In this document: positions 1-8,892 of the stretch, in pieces | How the letters are laid out: the number at the start of each line of letters is the position of its first letter | Numbering within the stretch: position 1 is the stretch's first letter | Source: Euborellia annulipes | Taxonomy: Eukaryota; Arthropoda; Insecta; Dermaptera; Anisolabididae | Assembly: GCA_023213315.1 (NCBI GenBank) | Contig: JAKCPI010016530.1 | Coordinates: 1 to 64,000 of the forward strand | DNA: 64,000 nucleotides | Direction of reading: 5' to 3' | Program-made: the position numbers and the translations under genes | Notes under the pieces: model-generated | The model's database searches: none | Told to the model about the DNA's origin: nothing | What the model saw: the letters and a program-made list of their open reading frames with translations, nothing else

Positions 1-410
1 TTATAATGAATAATTAAATAATGATAAATAAAATAAAAAGCATATATCTGAAATTAGATATCATTTATAATTAATGCTAATTTGGATCGTTAAAATTCAA
101 ATGCAGTGTTTCAACTCTGATCGTCCATTTATGAAAGGTGTTTATGCATTTTTTGTTTTTGTTTTTTCGTCATTTATTAAAAATCACTTGTAAAGAAACT
201 TTTCGGCATCTTTATTACATATAGACTTCATATCTATTCAGTCATTAGTGTCAGACTTGGCACGGTGTGGTTACTTTGAGGAGATTATTACTGAGGTGGG
301 CTCCATTTCCTTCCTTAGGAGGAGCCATCTCAAATAGAGATGGATAATATTTTTTCATATGGCGGATTTGAACTCGAGTTGTTTTCGACTCAGGTTATAA
401 GCGCGTATAT

Positions 411-768
411 TTACTTTCTCTTACCTCTTTATATGTTAATATATAGGGAGAGAAAGTATTGTATTCATGTCAAAAATTGGTTTAGAGATTTTGATGGATA
501 TACACATTTTGAGGCCCCCTGAATCTAAAAAAAGTGGTTTTCGCGACATGGTCTGTTTGCCTGTCTGTCTGTGAAAAAAATATCTCAAGAACGAAAAGAG
601 CTAGGAGGTTGAAATTTTATATTTAAGTTAGGCACCCCCATGGGACGTGACACGGAACTTTTGAACAAAGTCGGCCAAATAGTACTAGTACTTTACTGAT
701 GTACGTACCTCTTTCAGTTTTTTTAATCAATTAATTTATGTGCTGTGCGACCAGCAGAACAGATTTTT
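411..768 (+). mobile_element. HL1 element, internally deleted
   Basis: It begins ACTTTCTCTTACC with the AT hairpin, contains the conserved HL1 body (GAGGCCCCCTGAATC, AGTACTAGTACTTTACTGA), then jumps to a remnant of the terminal hairpin (GTGCTGTGCGACCAG). The central ~300 bp, including the X-box region, are missing. Confidence 0.75.
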
Positions 769-1179
769 ACTAGTATTATTTATTATTATTACAATACTAG
801 TCACCCCATTTACCTAAACACGAAAAAAAATTAATTTATTTATATAATTTAAAGTTGTAATAAGAGCTAGTAAGTTTCCAAATTGACATACTTATGTATA
901 TAGGTCTTACTGATAAAAAAAAAAAAGGTATAAATCAATGCCGAAACTTTGTTTTAATGGTGCGAAAGACATTAAAAGAAAAAAAAAAAAAAAAAGAGAG
1001 AATATATTAGAACTCATAATTTCATCCCTTTTTTTTATCTTCTTATCTTTTTGATACTAATAAAAAAATATTTTTTACTCTCCCCTACCTTAGGTAATCG
1101 AAAGTTGTAAACAGTGCTTGTCACGCCAGATTTTGGGGGTGTCGACATATATTTAGTTTCCGCCGATATGTTAGAATAT

Positions 1180-1640
1180 TCTATATATAATAGCAGAGTG
1201 TCCGTCTGTCCGTCTGTCACGCTCTGTTTGATCAACTTCCCGTTGGAAACGAAATTTTGCAGTCGTATAGAGAACGTTAAGAAGAGTCCAGAAAAAATAC
1301 TTTTTTTTTTTTTTTTTTTTTATAAAAACATTCACACTTTTTTCTCATTTACATTCACACAGTCTTTTCGGCAACTCAGGCCATTTAAGACTTTGACGAT
1401 ATCCGTTATTGATTATTATACATATATTGGGGATTCAGGCATTTCTATTTAAGCCATCTGGTATCCAAATGGCTTAAATAAAATCATCGGACTGCCTGGG
1501 GTCAGAACCCGCAACTTTTGGTATTCGAGGTTAGCACTCTAACCTCTACACCAAGCCCCGAGAGCTTAAAGTATTCTATGAATGTAAACAAATCCTCAAG
1601 CAGGCACTGGATTGGAATACGTAGTAATAATTTTCTTTTG
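1180..1640 (+). mobile_element. HL2 Helitron copy, 3'-truncated
   Basis: It starts TCTATATATAATAGC, followed by GTCCGTCTGTCCGTC and the HL2 body (ACTTCCCGTTGGAAACG). It continues after the SINE with CAAGCAGGCACTGGATTGG up to 1640. The GC-rich CTAG 3' end is absent. It lies inside HL1. Confidence 0.6.
1302..1564 (-). mobile_element. tRNA-derived SINE (SINE-A)
   Basis: Minus-strand copy inside HL2. The T run at its left is the 3' tail; the tRNA-like head with A and B boxes lies at the right, where the complement reads GGGGCTTGG and GGTTCTGACCCC. It shares the internal palindrome CCATTTGGATACCAAATGG with the other copies in diverged form. Confidence 0.75.
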
Positions 1641-1740
1641 CGCCCTCGGGGCTTGGCGTAGGGGTTAGCGTGCTAACCTCGTATACCAAAAGTTGCCAGA
1701 CTGGACGAGTATTTTATTTGAGCCATTTGTATACCAAATA
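1641..1740 (+). mobile_element. SINE-A head fragment
   Basis: CCCTCGGGGCTTGGCGTAGG and the following tRNA-like head are present, but the B box is damaged. The copy breaks off just after ATACCAAAT, where HL1 resumes. Confidence 0.65.
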
Positions 1741-2109
1741 TAGGAAAATATTTATATTTTGTTACCATGGCAACCATTTTTCCTCTTTTTCCTATGAAAT
1801 ACAAGAGTAAAGTGTGCTTCAAACAATTTTGATTGATTTTCAATCAATTTTAAGCAAATTTTGAGAAAATCGAAAAAAGAAACTAAAAAGTGCATTAGTA
1901 AAGTACTAGTACTTTTTGGCCGATTTTGTTCAAAAGCTTCGTGTCACGTCCCAGGGAGGTACCTAACTTAAATATAAAATTTCAACCTCCTATCTCAATT
2001 CCTTCATGCTTAAAATTGAACATACAGACAGACAGACAGACCAATTTTATGGATTCAGGGACTTCAAAACGTGTATATCCATCAAAATGTCGACATGAAT
2101 CTAATACTT

Positions 2110-2474
2110 CTCCTCAAGTGGTGTTGCTGAAGTTGGTTTATTAAAGAGAAAAAAACGCTATATTTTCAGCAATTGTTTTTAATTCGTTAGTAAGGCAATA
2201 TATTTCGGAGACCTATCGGCACTCCTTCCTCAGTGAATTTCACCTCATTCACCACATTACGGCCCTTACAATTAAAACGCTTGGAAATGATTAATAATTG
2301 CTGATCATATAACATGTCGCTTCCAAGCGTTTTAATTGTAAGGGCCGTAATGTGGTGAATGAGGTGAAATCCACTGAAAAAGGAGTGCCGATAGGTCTCC
2401 GAAATATCTGGAAATATTGCCTTACTAACGAATTAAAAACAATTGCTGAAAATATAGCGTTTTTTTCTCTTTGG
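2110..2474. mobile_element. Fold-back element with hammerhead-like cores, 14-bp TSD
   Basis: Two ~150-bp inverted arms (about 2148-2292 and 2330-2470) share GGCCCTTACAATTAAAACGC and its complement. TGAATCTAATACTT flanks the insert at 2096-2109 and 2475-2488. About 40 bp at the left have no partner. Each arm carries an outward-reading core: CUGAGGA in the left arm (complement of 2213-2233) and CUGAAAA in the right (2374-2404), with stem II pairing GGAG/CUCC and then GAAA. The long target duplication and asymmetry suggest a retroposed, Penelope-like origin rather than a cut-and-paste MITE. Confidence 0.6.
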
Positions 2475-2527
2475 TGAATCTAATACTTTCTCTATATATA
2501 CATATATAGGTTAGAGAAAATAAAAAC

Positions 2528-2819
2528 TCAGGTGGAATTTCTTTTTTAAGAGAATATCCTAAGTCGAATCCCTTTGCATAGGGAATTAACCAAAGCCAAC
2601 ACACACACTAAATTAGAGATATTAAAATAAATTAGAGTTTCCTGGTGAGAGAGAGAGAGAGAGAATAAGTTATTCATTATGAAACAGCCTATATTTATAG
2701 TATGGGTTTGTAGTGATTTGCAGGGCGGCGGTGGTGGGAGGTGGGGTGAGTTTTTAGGGGATGTAGTGGGTGAAATAAATGAAAGAGGATGAATATATGT
2801 GTGTGTGTGTGTGTGTTGA
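2528..2819. repeat. Microsatellite-bearing spacer, (GA)n and (TG)n
   Basis: Between the end of an HL1 copy and the exon there is a (GA)n run (2647-2665), a G-rich strand (about 2722-2762) and a (TG)n run (2797-2815). No coding signal is seen here. Confidence 0.6.
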
Positions 2820-2985
2820 GGGGTTGCGCGCGCAGGCCTGGCAACGGGGGCGCCATGACTCGAGCCGCCCTTGGCAACGCTGCCACCAGTGTCCGTGGCG
2901 AGTGTGTCCTGATCACACACGGCATGCCGTGGTGGCAAAAATTACCGTACCATTTCTTTTGAAAAAAACAAAAAACAAAAACGCG
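2820..2985 (+). promoter_or_regulatory. GC/CpG-rich promoter-like region and 5' UTR
   Basis: This GC-rich, CpG-containing stretch stands out sharply from the AT-rich surroundings and lies directly upstream of the coding-like exon at 2986. It contains repeated GGCAACG-type motifs (about 2839 and 2873). No clear TATA box is visible. It is bordered upstream by a (GA)n run (2647-2665) and a (TG)n run (2797-2815). The promoter role is inferred from position and composition only. An open frame continues upstream to 2779, but it runs through the (TG)n tract and looks non-coding. Confidence 0.3.
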
Positions 2986-3215
2986 ATGTATGAGTCCCGT
3001 ATGTATGAGACGCCAGCTGTACTTGACTATGGTGGTGCTAGTGGTGGCCGAGGTGGTGGTGCCGGGACAGTTAGTGGTGCCAGTAGTGCAGCAGCTGCAA
3101 ACTCGCCTTCACCGGCGTATTATCATCGTTCACCGCCACCGGGGGAGGATCCGCCGCCGTTACCATCCAGAATCACACGCTGGGATGCCACCGGCACTCT
3201 TGGCAGAAGAACCAG
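2986..3215 (+). CDS. Putative 5' coding exon, product unrecognised
   Basis: The frame starts MYESRMYETPAVLDYGG and runs 76 codons plus 2 bases to CAG|GTCTGT, a good splice donor. Composition is protein-like and unlike the repeats: a Gly-rich tract (residues 16-26), an Ala/Ser run (30-37), a Pro-rich stretch (SPPPGEDPPPLPSR) and a basic end (ITRWDATGTLGRRTR). CpG-containing codons are frequent. Such low-complexity N termini are common in animal transcription factors and signalling proteins, but I do not recognise the family. Met 2986 is chosen because upstream sequence is microsatellite; the Met five codons later is an alternative start. The next exon is not found in the window, so the gene may extend beyond it with a very long intron. 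A (CT)n run follows the donor at 3238-3255. Confidence 0.5.
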
Positions 3216-3570
3216 GTCTGTTTTGTTTTGTTTTTTCTCTCTCTCTCTCTCTCTGTTAACGTAACAGCGTTATTCCGTTCTTTTGACAGTGGACTTGGTA
3301 ACATCTTTCTTGAATTTTTTTTTTTTAATTCTCTGACATCTTCAGGCATTTAAATCTATATACATAAACAATTTGATCGAATTCATATTAAAAATATTTA
3401 TTTTTCCTTTAAAATTTTATATGTAAAAACATGAGAAAAAAGGATTAAATTAATTTTTTTTCATATCCCATTTTGATAAAAAAAAATTTACGTTAAATAG
3501 AAAATTTTGTTTTTTATGTTGTATCAACAGTCGACTCATAAGTTCATCAAGTTTTCATATACTGAATTTT

Positions 3571-3789
3571 TTTTTTTTTCTTTATTTTTTGGCTTGCGGC
3601 CTTCGCCATCCAGCTAGTCCCCTGTATACAATACTTTATAAAAAATACAATCTTTAAAAAATACGTACATTACAAAACATACATTATGTAAAAAACCTCT
3701 TTACAAAAAATACCTTATATACATAGTTATCAAAAATACATTATATCAACAACATTTTACAACAAAAAATTTTAAAATGAAAACGCTTA
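3571..3789 (-). mobile_element. 5'-truncated retroposon with poly(A), 12-bp TSD
   Basis: The insertion is flanked by ATACTGAATTTT at 3559-3570 and 3790-3801. Its plus-strand left end is a T run, i.e. a poly(A) tail on the minus strand, preceded by a GC-richer segment (minus strand: AAGGCCGCAAGCC). Target duplication plus poly(A) indicates target-primed retroposition. It splits the first unit of the tandem array. The LINE or SINE family is not identified. Confidence 0.65.
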
Positions 3790-3851
3790 TACTGAATTTT
3801 ATTATTTTTTTTTTGTTTAAAAAATAACATCAGTTTATGAAAAAAAATTTT

Positions 3852-3883
3852 CGTTTCGGTCATCTTTCTCTGACATCTTCAGG
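3852..3883 (-). other. Hammerhead-like core, tandem unit 2
   Basis: The minus strand reads CUGAAGA, UGUCA, a loop, AUGACC, then GAAAC. After GAAAC comes GAAAA, a U loop, then UUUUC and AUA, which could form a stem III with one C-A mismatch. No complementary stem I was found by eye, so activity is unproven. Confidence 0.4.
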
Positions 3884-4175
3884 CATTTAAATATATACAT
3901 TAACAATTTGATTGAATTCATATTAAAAATATTTATTTATATTAATTTTTCCTTTAAATTACATATTTTATATGTAAAAACATGAGAAATAAAAAGGATT
4001 AAATTAATTTGTTTTCATGTCCCATTTTGTTTAAAAAAAAAACAAAAATTTACGTTAAATAGAAAATTTTGTTTTTCATGTTGATACGTTGACAGTCGAC
4101 TCATAAAACAAGTTTTCATATTTTTTTTTTTTTTTTTTTGCTTAAAAAATAACATCAGTTTATGGAAAAATTTTT

Positions 4176-4207
4176 TCGTTTCGGTCATCTTTCTCTGACA
4201 TCATCAG
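4176..4207 (-). other. Hammerhead-like core, tandem unit 3
   Basis: The minus strand has the classical CUGAUGA box, a stem II pairing GUCA with UGAC, then CGAAAC. It is the best match of the array to the conserved hammerhead core. Confidence 0.4.
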
Positions 4208-4672
4208 GCATATACAAATTTTTAAGAGAAAAAAAAACAGTTAATTCATATTAAAAATCTTTATTGACATTAATTTTTGGTTCAATAGTCAAATTTTATA
4301 TTTTTATATGTAAAACATGAAGAAAATCTATATCTCTTTTTGTTTTTTTTAAACAAAAGATTTAAGTTTAATAGAAAATTTTGATTTTAATTCACCTCTT
4401 CATTGTTGGTTAGCTGACTATAGGGCCATTCGGTGGAATGTTTTTTTTTATTATTTTGCCCCTGTGTGCCATCTCCACCTCCATGAATTCTTTTTTTTTT
4501 TTAGGATTTTTATAATTTTTTCCTCAAAAGATTCTATGGATAATTTTTGTCATATAATAGGCCTACAACGTTAAATTTTTCTTTATTAGACAGTCGCATC
4601 ATAAATCTAGATTTCATTTTATAATAATGATTTTTTTTTCTAAAAAAAAAAACAAGTTTGGAAAAAAAATTT

Positions 4673-4704
4673 TTCGTTTCGGTTATCTTGCTCTGGCATC
4701 TTCA
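4673..4704 (-). other. Hammerhead-like core, tandem unit 4
   Basis: The minus strand reads CUGAAGA, then a diverged stem II, then CGAAAC. Substitutions relative to units 2 and 3 suggest decay. Confidence 0.35.
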
Positions 4705-5005
4705 GGCATTTGTACCATATAGATATTTTAGGGAGAAAAAAAAAACATTTTTATATTAAAAATATTTAATTTTCCTTAAATATTCAAATTTTATGTAAAA
4801 TTTGAATCCTCGTGTAAAACATGGGGAAATTTTTTCTATATCCTGTTTTGTTTTTTGTTTTTTTAAACAAAAAAAAATTTACATTAAATAAAAAATTTTG
4901 TTTTTAATCCTCTTCACTGTTGATTAGCTGACCATAGGGTCATTCGGTGGCGTGGTTTTTTATTATTATGCCCCTGTGTGCTAACTTACACCTCCATGGA
5001 TTTTT

Positions 5006-5986
5006 TACTTTTTTTTACCCATATAAGCTTATACATATTAATATATAGTGAGAAAGTATTGGATTAATGTCAAAAATTCAATGTCTCTGTGTTTTCACGG
5101 ATATACACTTTTGAGGTCCCCTGAAACCAAAAAAGTGGTTTTCGCAACGTCTGTGTGTCTGTGAACAAAATATCTCACGAACAAAAAGAGCTAGGAGTTT
5201 GAGATTTTATATTTACTTTCAGTACCATCCTGAAGCGTGAAAATAATAAGCTTTTAAGTCGGCCAAAGAGTACTAGTACTTTACTGTTGCACTTTTTAAG
5301 TTTTTTTAGATTTGCTTCAACAATTTTGATTAAAATTCCAAAATCAATTATTTTTTAGATGCACTCTAAAATGTATTGTATATTCTCATTTTGCCATTGA
5401 AATCTTCTGAAGACCACTTTACACTTGTATTTCATAGGAAAGATTTGAGAAATGGTTGCTATGGTACAAGGGCGGATACAGGGGGGAGTAAAGGGGGTAA
5501 TTACCCCCCCCCCCCCCCCGAGATTTGAAAAAAATACCTTTTTTTTTCGCGAAAAAATGAATTTTTAACGTAAATTTTAAAAAATGAATACTTAAAAATT
5601 GTATTTGTATTAATAATTCCGCTCTCTAAAAAAAGGGTAAAATATTTTTACGGGCGGGAAAAATTTTAGGTTCCGCGAATGGCACATGAAAAAATTTTTG
5701 GTTCCGCAAAATCCAAATTTTGGTTCCGTGAAAAACAAAATTTTTCGTACGCCCCTGGTGCTGTGCGACGAGTCACACCAGATTACCCCCCCCCCCGAGA
5801 AACACCTCTGGATCCGCCCTTGCTATGGTAACAAAATATAAATATTTTTCCATATTTATAAATTTTATATCTTGAATTTTAATATCTTGGCGGAAACTAC
5901 ATGTCGACACAAAAAGTCTGGTGTGACAAACACACCTTTGGTAATAGGAAGTTGTGTGCTGTGCGACGAGTCACACCAGATTTTTT
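5006..5986 (+). mobile_element. HL1 element hosting a hAT-like MITE
   Basis: The body runs from a diverged AT-hairpin start through TTGAGGTCCCCTGAAACC and AGTACTAGTACTTTACTG to the terminal hairpin ending CACACCAGATTTTT. It is interrupted at 5467-5822 exactly within the conserved GGTTGCTATGGTAAC segment. Confidence 0.75.
5467..5822. mobile_element. hAT-like MITE (CAAGGGCGGAT family), 8-bp TSD
   Basis: The termini CAAGGGCGGATAC and GGATCCGCCCTTG are inverted, and CTATGGTA flanks both sides (5459-5466, 5823-5830). Removing the element restores the HL1 consensus, proving the boundaries. Eight-bp duplications and CA..TG ends are hAT hallmarks. Internally it has long C runs, degenerate GGTTCCGCGAA-type repeats and GGTGCTGTGCGACGAGTC, a piece of the HL1 terminal hairpin. 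It encodes no protein. Confidence 0.8.
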
Positions 5987-5999
5987 TTTAATTTTAAAT

Positions 6000-6370
6000 A
6001 CGTTTATATAGTACAAAGATCCCGGAAGACTTAAAAAAAAATTCAATTTTTCCTTTAAAATCCTCAGAAAAAAAAAAAAAAAACAGCCATGCCTACACAA
6101 ATAATCTGGTGTGACAAGCACAGAACACAACTTTCTCTTGCCGAAGGGTAAGAGAAAGTTGTGTGCTGTGCGACCATCACACCAGATTTTTTTAAATATT
6201 TTTTTGTCAATATAAAACTATTTAAGAATTGATATAAATGGATTGACAAGATAAATCGTTAATAAATACTTTTGGACTTCTATATAGTACAAAGATCCCG
6301 GAAGACTTTAAAAAAAATTAAATTTTTTCTTTAAAATCCTCAGAAAATAAAAAAAAAAAAATAAAACAGC
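6000..6370. repeat. Local duplication around HL1 hairpins
   Basis: TAGTACAAAGATCCCGGAAG with its following ~65 bp occurs at about 6008-6080 and again at about 6286-6350. A solitary HL1 terminal hairpin sits between them (6088-6188) and a third, longer HL1 3' part follows (6415-6542). Confidence 0.6.
6088..6188 (+). mobile_element. Solitary HL1 terminal hairpin
   Basis: Only the terminal palindrome is present, from ATCTGGTGTGACAAGCACAG to CACACCAGATTTTT, with both stems intact. Either the rest was lost or the hairpin was duplicated on its own. Confidence 0.65.
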
Positions 6371-6414
6371 CATTTTATTAATATAAAATAATTAATTAAG
6401 TGTTCTTTACTATT

Positions 6415-6542
6415 AAAAATATATCGGCGGAAACTAAATATATGTCGACACAAAAAATCTGGTGTGACAAGCACAGAACACAACTTTCGATTACCGAAGG
6501 TAAGAGAAAGTTGTGTGCTGTGCGACCACTCACACCAGGTTT
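6415..6542 (+). mobile_element. HL1 3' fragment
   Basis: It contains ATATCGGCGGAAACTAAATA, the GTCGACAC motif and the full terminal hairpin to CACACCAGGTTTTT. The 5' 550 bp are missing. Confidence 0.7.
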
Positions 6543-7110
6543 TTTTTTTAGGATAAGTGAAGGGGTGAATTTACATTTTAGTAAGCCCGATATGTATATT
6601 AATTGCCTGAAAAATTTCAGCACATGATTAAGGAAAATGCGAGGGTGGGGGGGGGGGTCCAAAAGGGGTAAAGGGGGAAGCGGCGGGCGGGGCGACTAGT
6701 TGTAGCATAAATTAATTAATAAATAAAACCCATTTGTTCGCCTCTTCTCTCTCAACATAGGAATCTATTTTTAATTCATCCGCCGAGTCAATAAAAAAAA
6801 AAAGTCTGATAAGATAATGAAAATGCCAGAATCGTTTTTTTTTTTATTCGTATTAATATTTATCCATTAAATGGAGTTGAGATTCTGCTAACAGGTGGTG
6901 CATGACACTCCATGCTTCGTTTCACTTACTTCTATTATATTGATATTATAATAAAATGTTTAAACGCTTTTTTTTCTCTTCTTGTTGAAAAAAATCTTAT
7001 TCTTATACTTAAGGGGATCAAGATTTTAGTTTATTTGCTTTAACCATTCAGAAAGCTTATTTTGGCCTGTTATTTTAAATTTAAGATGACTAAAGAAAAT
7101 GAAAAAGAAT
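6543..7110. other. Non-coding spacer
   Basis: AT-rich sequence with a G run at 6648-6656 and several A/T homopolymers. No gene or recognisable repeat is seen. Confidence 0.5.
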
Positions 7111-7116
7111 GCTGAC

Positions 7117-7145
7117 GTTTCGATCCTGGTTAAGACCTTCTTCAG
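7117..7145 (-). other. Solitary hammerhead-like core
   Basis: The minus strand reads CUGAAGA, a stem II pairing GGUC with GAUC, then GAAACGUC. Unlike most other loci, no inverted partner was seen within 1 kb. It may be a 5'-truncated Penelope- or retrozyme-like end. Confidence 0.4.
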
Positions 7146-7315
7146 AGCTTGTGCGTTGTCAAATATAAACATACAAATAGACATGTGAAAAACTTATGAC
7201 ATGAACATAGAAGCAAGGGCGGATCTAGAAGAGTTAAAAACTGGTGTGACTGGCCTCCCCTCGGTAATTTAAAGTTGCATTCTGTACTTGTTTACCACAT
7301 TTTGTGTATAGAATT

Positions 7316-7558
7316 AGATTTTTTTTTTATAACTTTCACACTCACATTCACACAGTCTTTTCGGCAACTCAGTCCATTTAAGACTTTAACGATAGCCGTT
7401 ATTGATTAATATACATATTGGGGGTCCAGGGCATTTCTATTTAAGCCATTTGGTATCCAATTGCCTTAAATAGAATAATCGGACTGCCTGGGGTCCGAAC
7501 CCGCGACTTTTGGTATACGAGGTTAGCACGCTAACACCTATACCAAGCCCCGAGGGCT
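7316..7558 (-). mobile_element. tRNA-derived SINE (SINE-A)
   Basis: Nearly full copy. The left end is the T-rich complement of the GTGTGAATG tail. GGTCCGAACCCGCGAC (B-box complement) and CCAAGCCCCGAGGGC mark the head at the right. Confidence 0.8.
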
Positions 7559-7587
7559 AGAATTAGATTTGAACACGCCTACAGACC

Positions 7588-7700
7588 ATTTTTTTTTTTT
7601 TTTTTTTTTTTGGAATGGGTGCATAAGGTCCGAAGACCTATAATGACCAATAGTCACATGCAGCCAAGAAGAAAATAAAAACAAAAGGAGTTGAGAGACC
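7588..7700 (-). mobile_element. LINE 3' end, 5'-truncated
   Basis: A poly(T) run followed by GGGTGCATAAGGTCCGAAGA and further sequence is the reverse complement of the 3' UTR at 43790-43862, which follows the LINE reverse-transcriptase fragment. This is therefore a dead-on-arrival copy of the same LINE family. Confidence 0.7.
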
Positions 7701-8209
7701 CAGTTTTTTGTAATCAGTCACCCTCAAAACGAATATTTCTATCAACATCCTCGATATCGAATATTTGTCACGATCACATCATTGCATATATAGGTAAGAG
7801 AAAGTAAAACAAGCCAGAGGATCCCATAGTTATAACCGTTCCTCCCCTCCCACCATGAATTGAGTGACGTAGCAAGGCAAAGAACCAATATGTAGCAACA
7901 TATACGAATATAATGAATCTGATGTCTTGTTTAAAATTGACAGAATTGTTCAAAACAAATATGAATAGCCTCTATACCATGGTAATCTACAAACCACATG
8001 ATTTTTACATCCTCGGAGCTGAAATTATGACCACAATTCAATTTAAAGTTTCCCTTTTCGGCTGTAGAGTCCATTAAAGTTGGATTTTTAAATATTTTCT
8101 TTAATTAATACCTGGGGACATTCCACTCGCTCAAGTTTCGCCTCCTTGCAAAAATTCGATGTCGATAATTTGATGGATATACTTGAATCAATTGACTTTT
8201 TTACTTTCT
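7701..8209. other. Spacer with decayed HL1 piece
   Basis: 7730-7813 ends ATATAGGTAAGAGAAAGTAA, the HL1 AT-hairpin end in minus orientation, with a heavily decayed body before it. The rest is unclassified AT-rich sequence. 8145-8205 contains further HL1-like AAAATTCGATGTCGA sequence. Confidence 0.5.
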
Positions 8210-8892
8210 CTTACCTCTATATATATGTTAATATATATATATAGAGAGAGAAAGTATTGGATTCATGTCAAAAATTCGATGTCGAGATTTTGAAGGATCT
8301 TCACGTTTTGAGGTCCCCTGAATCCAAAAAAGTGGTTTTCGCGACATGGTCTGTCTGTGGGTGGGTGGGTGTGTGGGTGTGTGTGTGTGTGTCTGTGAAC
8401 AAAATATCTCAAGAACGAAAAGAGCTAGAAGGTTGAAATTTTATATTTAAGTTAGGCACTCCCAGGGGACGTGACACGAAGCTTTTGAACAAAATCGACC
8501 AAAGAGTACTAGTACTTTACTGATGCACTTTTTCAGTTTTTTTTATTTTTGATTTTCTCAAAATTCGTTCTAACGATTTTTTTTTAATTCAAAAATCAAT
8601 TATTTTTTAGATTCTCTTTAAAATGTATATTCTCATTTTGTGATTGAAATCTTCTGAAGACCACTTTACTCTTGTATTCCATAGAAAAGATAGGAGAAAT
8701 GGTTGCCATGGTAACAAAATATAAATATTTTCCCATACTTATAAATTTTACATCTTGAAAATCGAATGAACCGTACTGTCGGAAACTAAATACATGTCGA
8801 CACAAAAAATCTGGTGTGACAAGCACAGTAAACAACTTTCGATTACCGAAGGTAAGAGAAAGTTGTGTGCTGTGCGCCAGTCACACCAGATT
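8210..8892 (+). mobile_element. HL1, full-length reference copy (Helentron/HINE-like)
   Basis: Non-autonomous, 683 bp. Order: ACTTTCTCTTACC plus an AT-rich hairpin; GTCGAGATTTTGAAGG; CCGAATC-type box near AAAAGTGGTTTTCGCGAC; variable (TGGG/TG)n tract at 8358-8390; AAAGAGCTAGAAGG; palindrome AGTACTAGTACT; GGTTGCCATGGTAAC (RFX X-box-like); GTCGACAC; and an ~80-nt terminal hairpin from ATCTGGTGTGAC to CACACCAGATTTTT. GGTAAGAGAAAGT inside that hairpin is the inverse of the first 13 bases, i.e. subterminal inverted repeats. This layout, with a microsatellite and insertion in T runs, resembles DINE-1/HINE elements. It encodes no protein. The superfamily assignment is inferred. Confidence 0.8.

Larger units (their letters stand above)
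1090..2527 (-). mobile_element. HL1 element with nested insertions
   Basis: HL1 sequence occurs at 1090-1179, 1741-2109 and 2475-2527 in one orientation and in the right order. The gaps are filled by an HL2 Helitron (1180-1640, itself hosting a SINE), a SINE fragment (1641-1740) and a fold-back element (2110-2474) flanked by a 14-bp duplication. The element ends GTTAGAGAAAATAAAA, a diverged form of the HL1 terminus. Confidence 0.75.
3331..4990 (-). repeat. Tandem ~310-500 bp repeat with hammerhead-like cores
   Basis: The motif CTCTGACATCTTCAGGCAT recurs at 3331, 3869, 4193 and (as CTCTGGCATC) 4691. Each is followed by the same AT-rich unit, including TTTACGTTAAATAGAAAATT. After removing the 231-bp retroposon insertion plus target duplication, the first spacing is about 307 bp and the second 324 bp. 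The third is 498 bp because units 3 and 4 share an extra segment ending in CATTCGGTGG (near 4430 and 4945). On the minus strand, units 2-4 read CUGAWGA, then a hairpin pairing GUCA with UGAC (weaker in unit 4), then GAAAC, a hammerhead-like core. Unit 1 has lost the GAAAC half. This looks like a tandem retrozyme or Penelope LTR-type array; that identity is inferred. Confidence 0.6.

Noticed and set aside
1302..1564. Functional tRNA genes at SINE heads
   Set aside because: A and B boxes are present, but the acceptor and anticodon stems do not pair and each is joined to a SINE body and tail.
2779..2985. N-terminal extension of the exon frame upstream of 2986
   Set aside because: It reads through a (TG)n microsatellite and GC-rich promoter-like DNA; the composition is not protein-like.
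3331..4990. CRISPR-like array
   Set aside because: The repeats are hundreds of bases long with no short spacer pattern, in a eukaryotic context.
8596..8835. Conserved open frames within HL1 copies (also 18449, 33247, 38086, 47378, 52879)
   Set aside because: The same repeat is open in both orientations in different copies and frames break freely; similarity is due to the repeat, not coding constraint.
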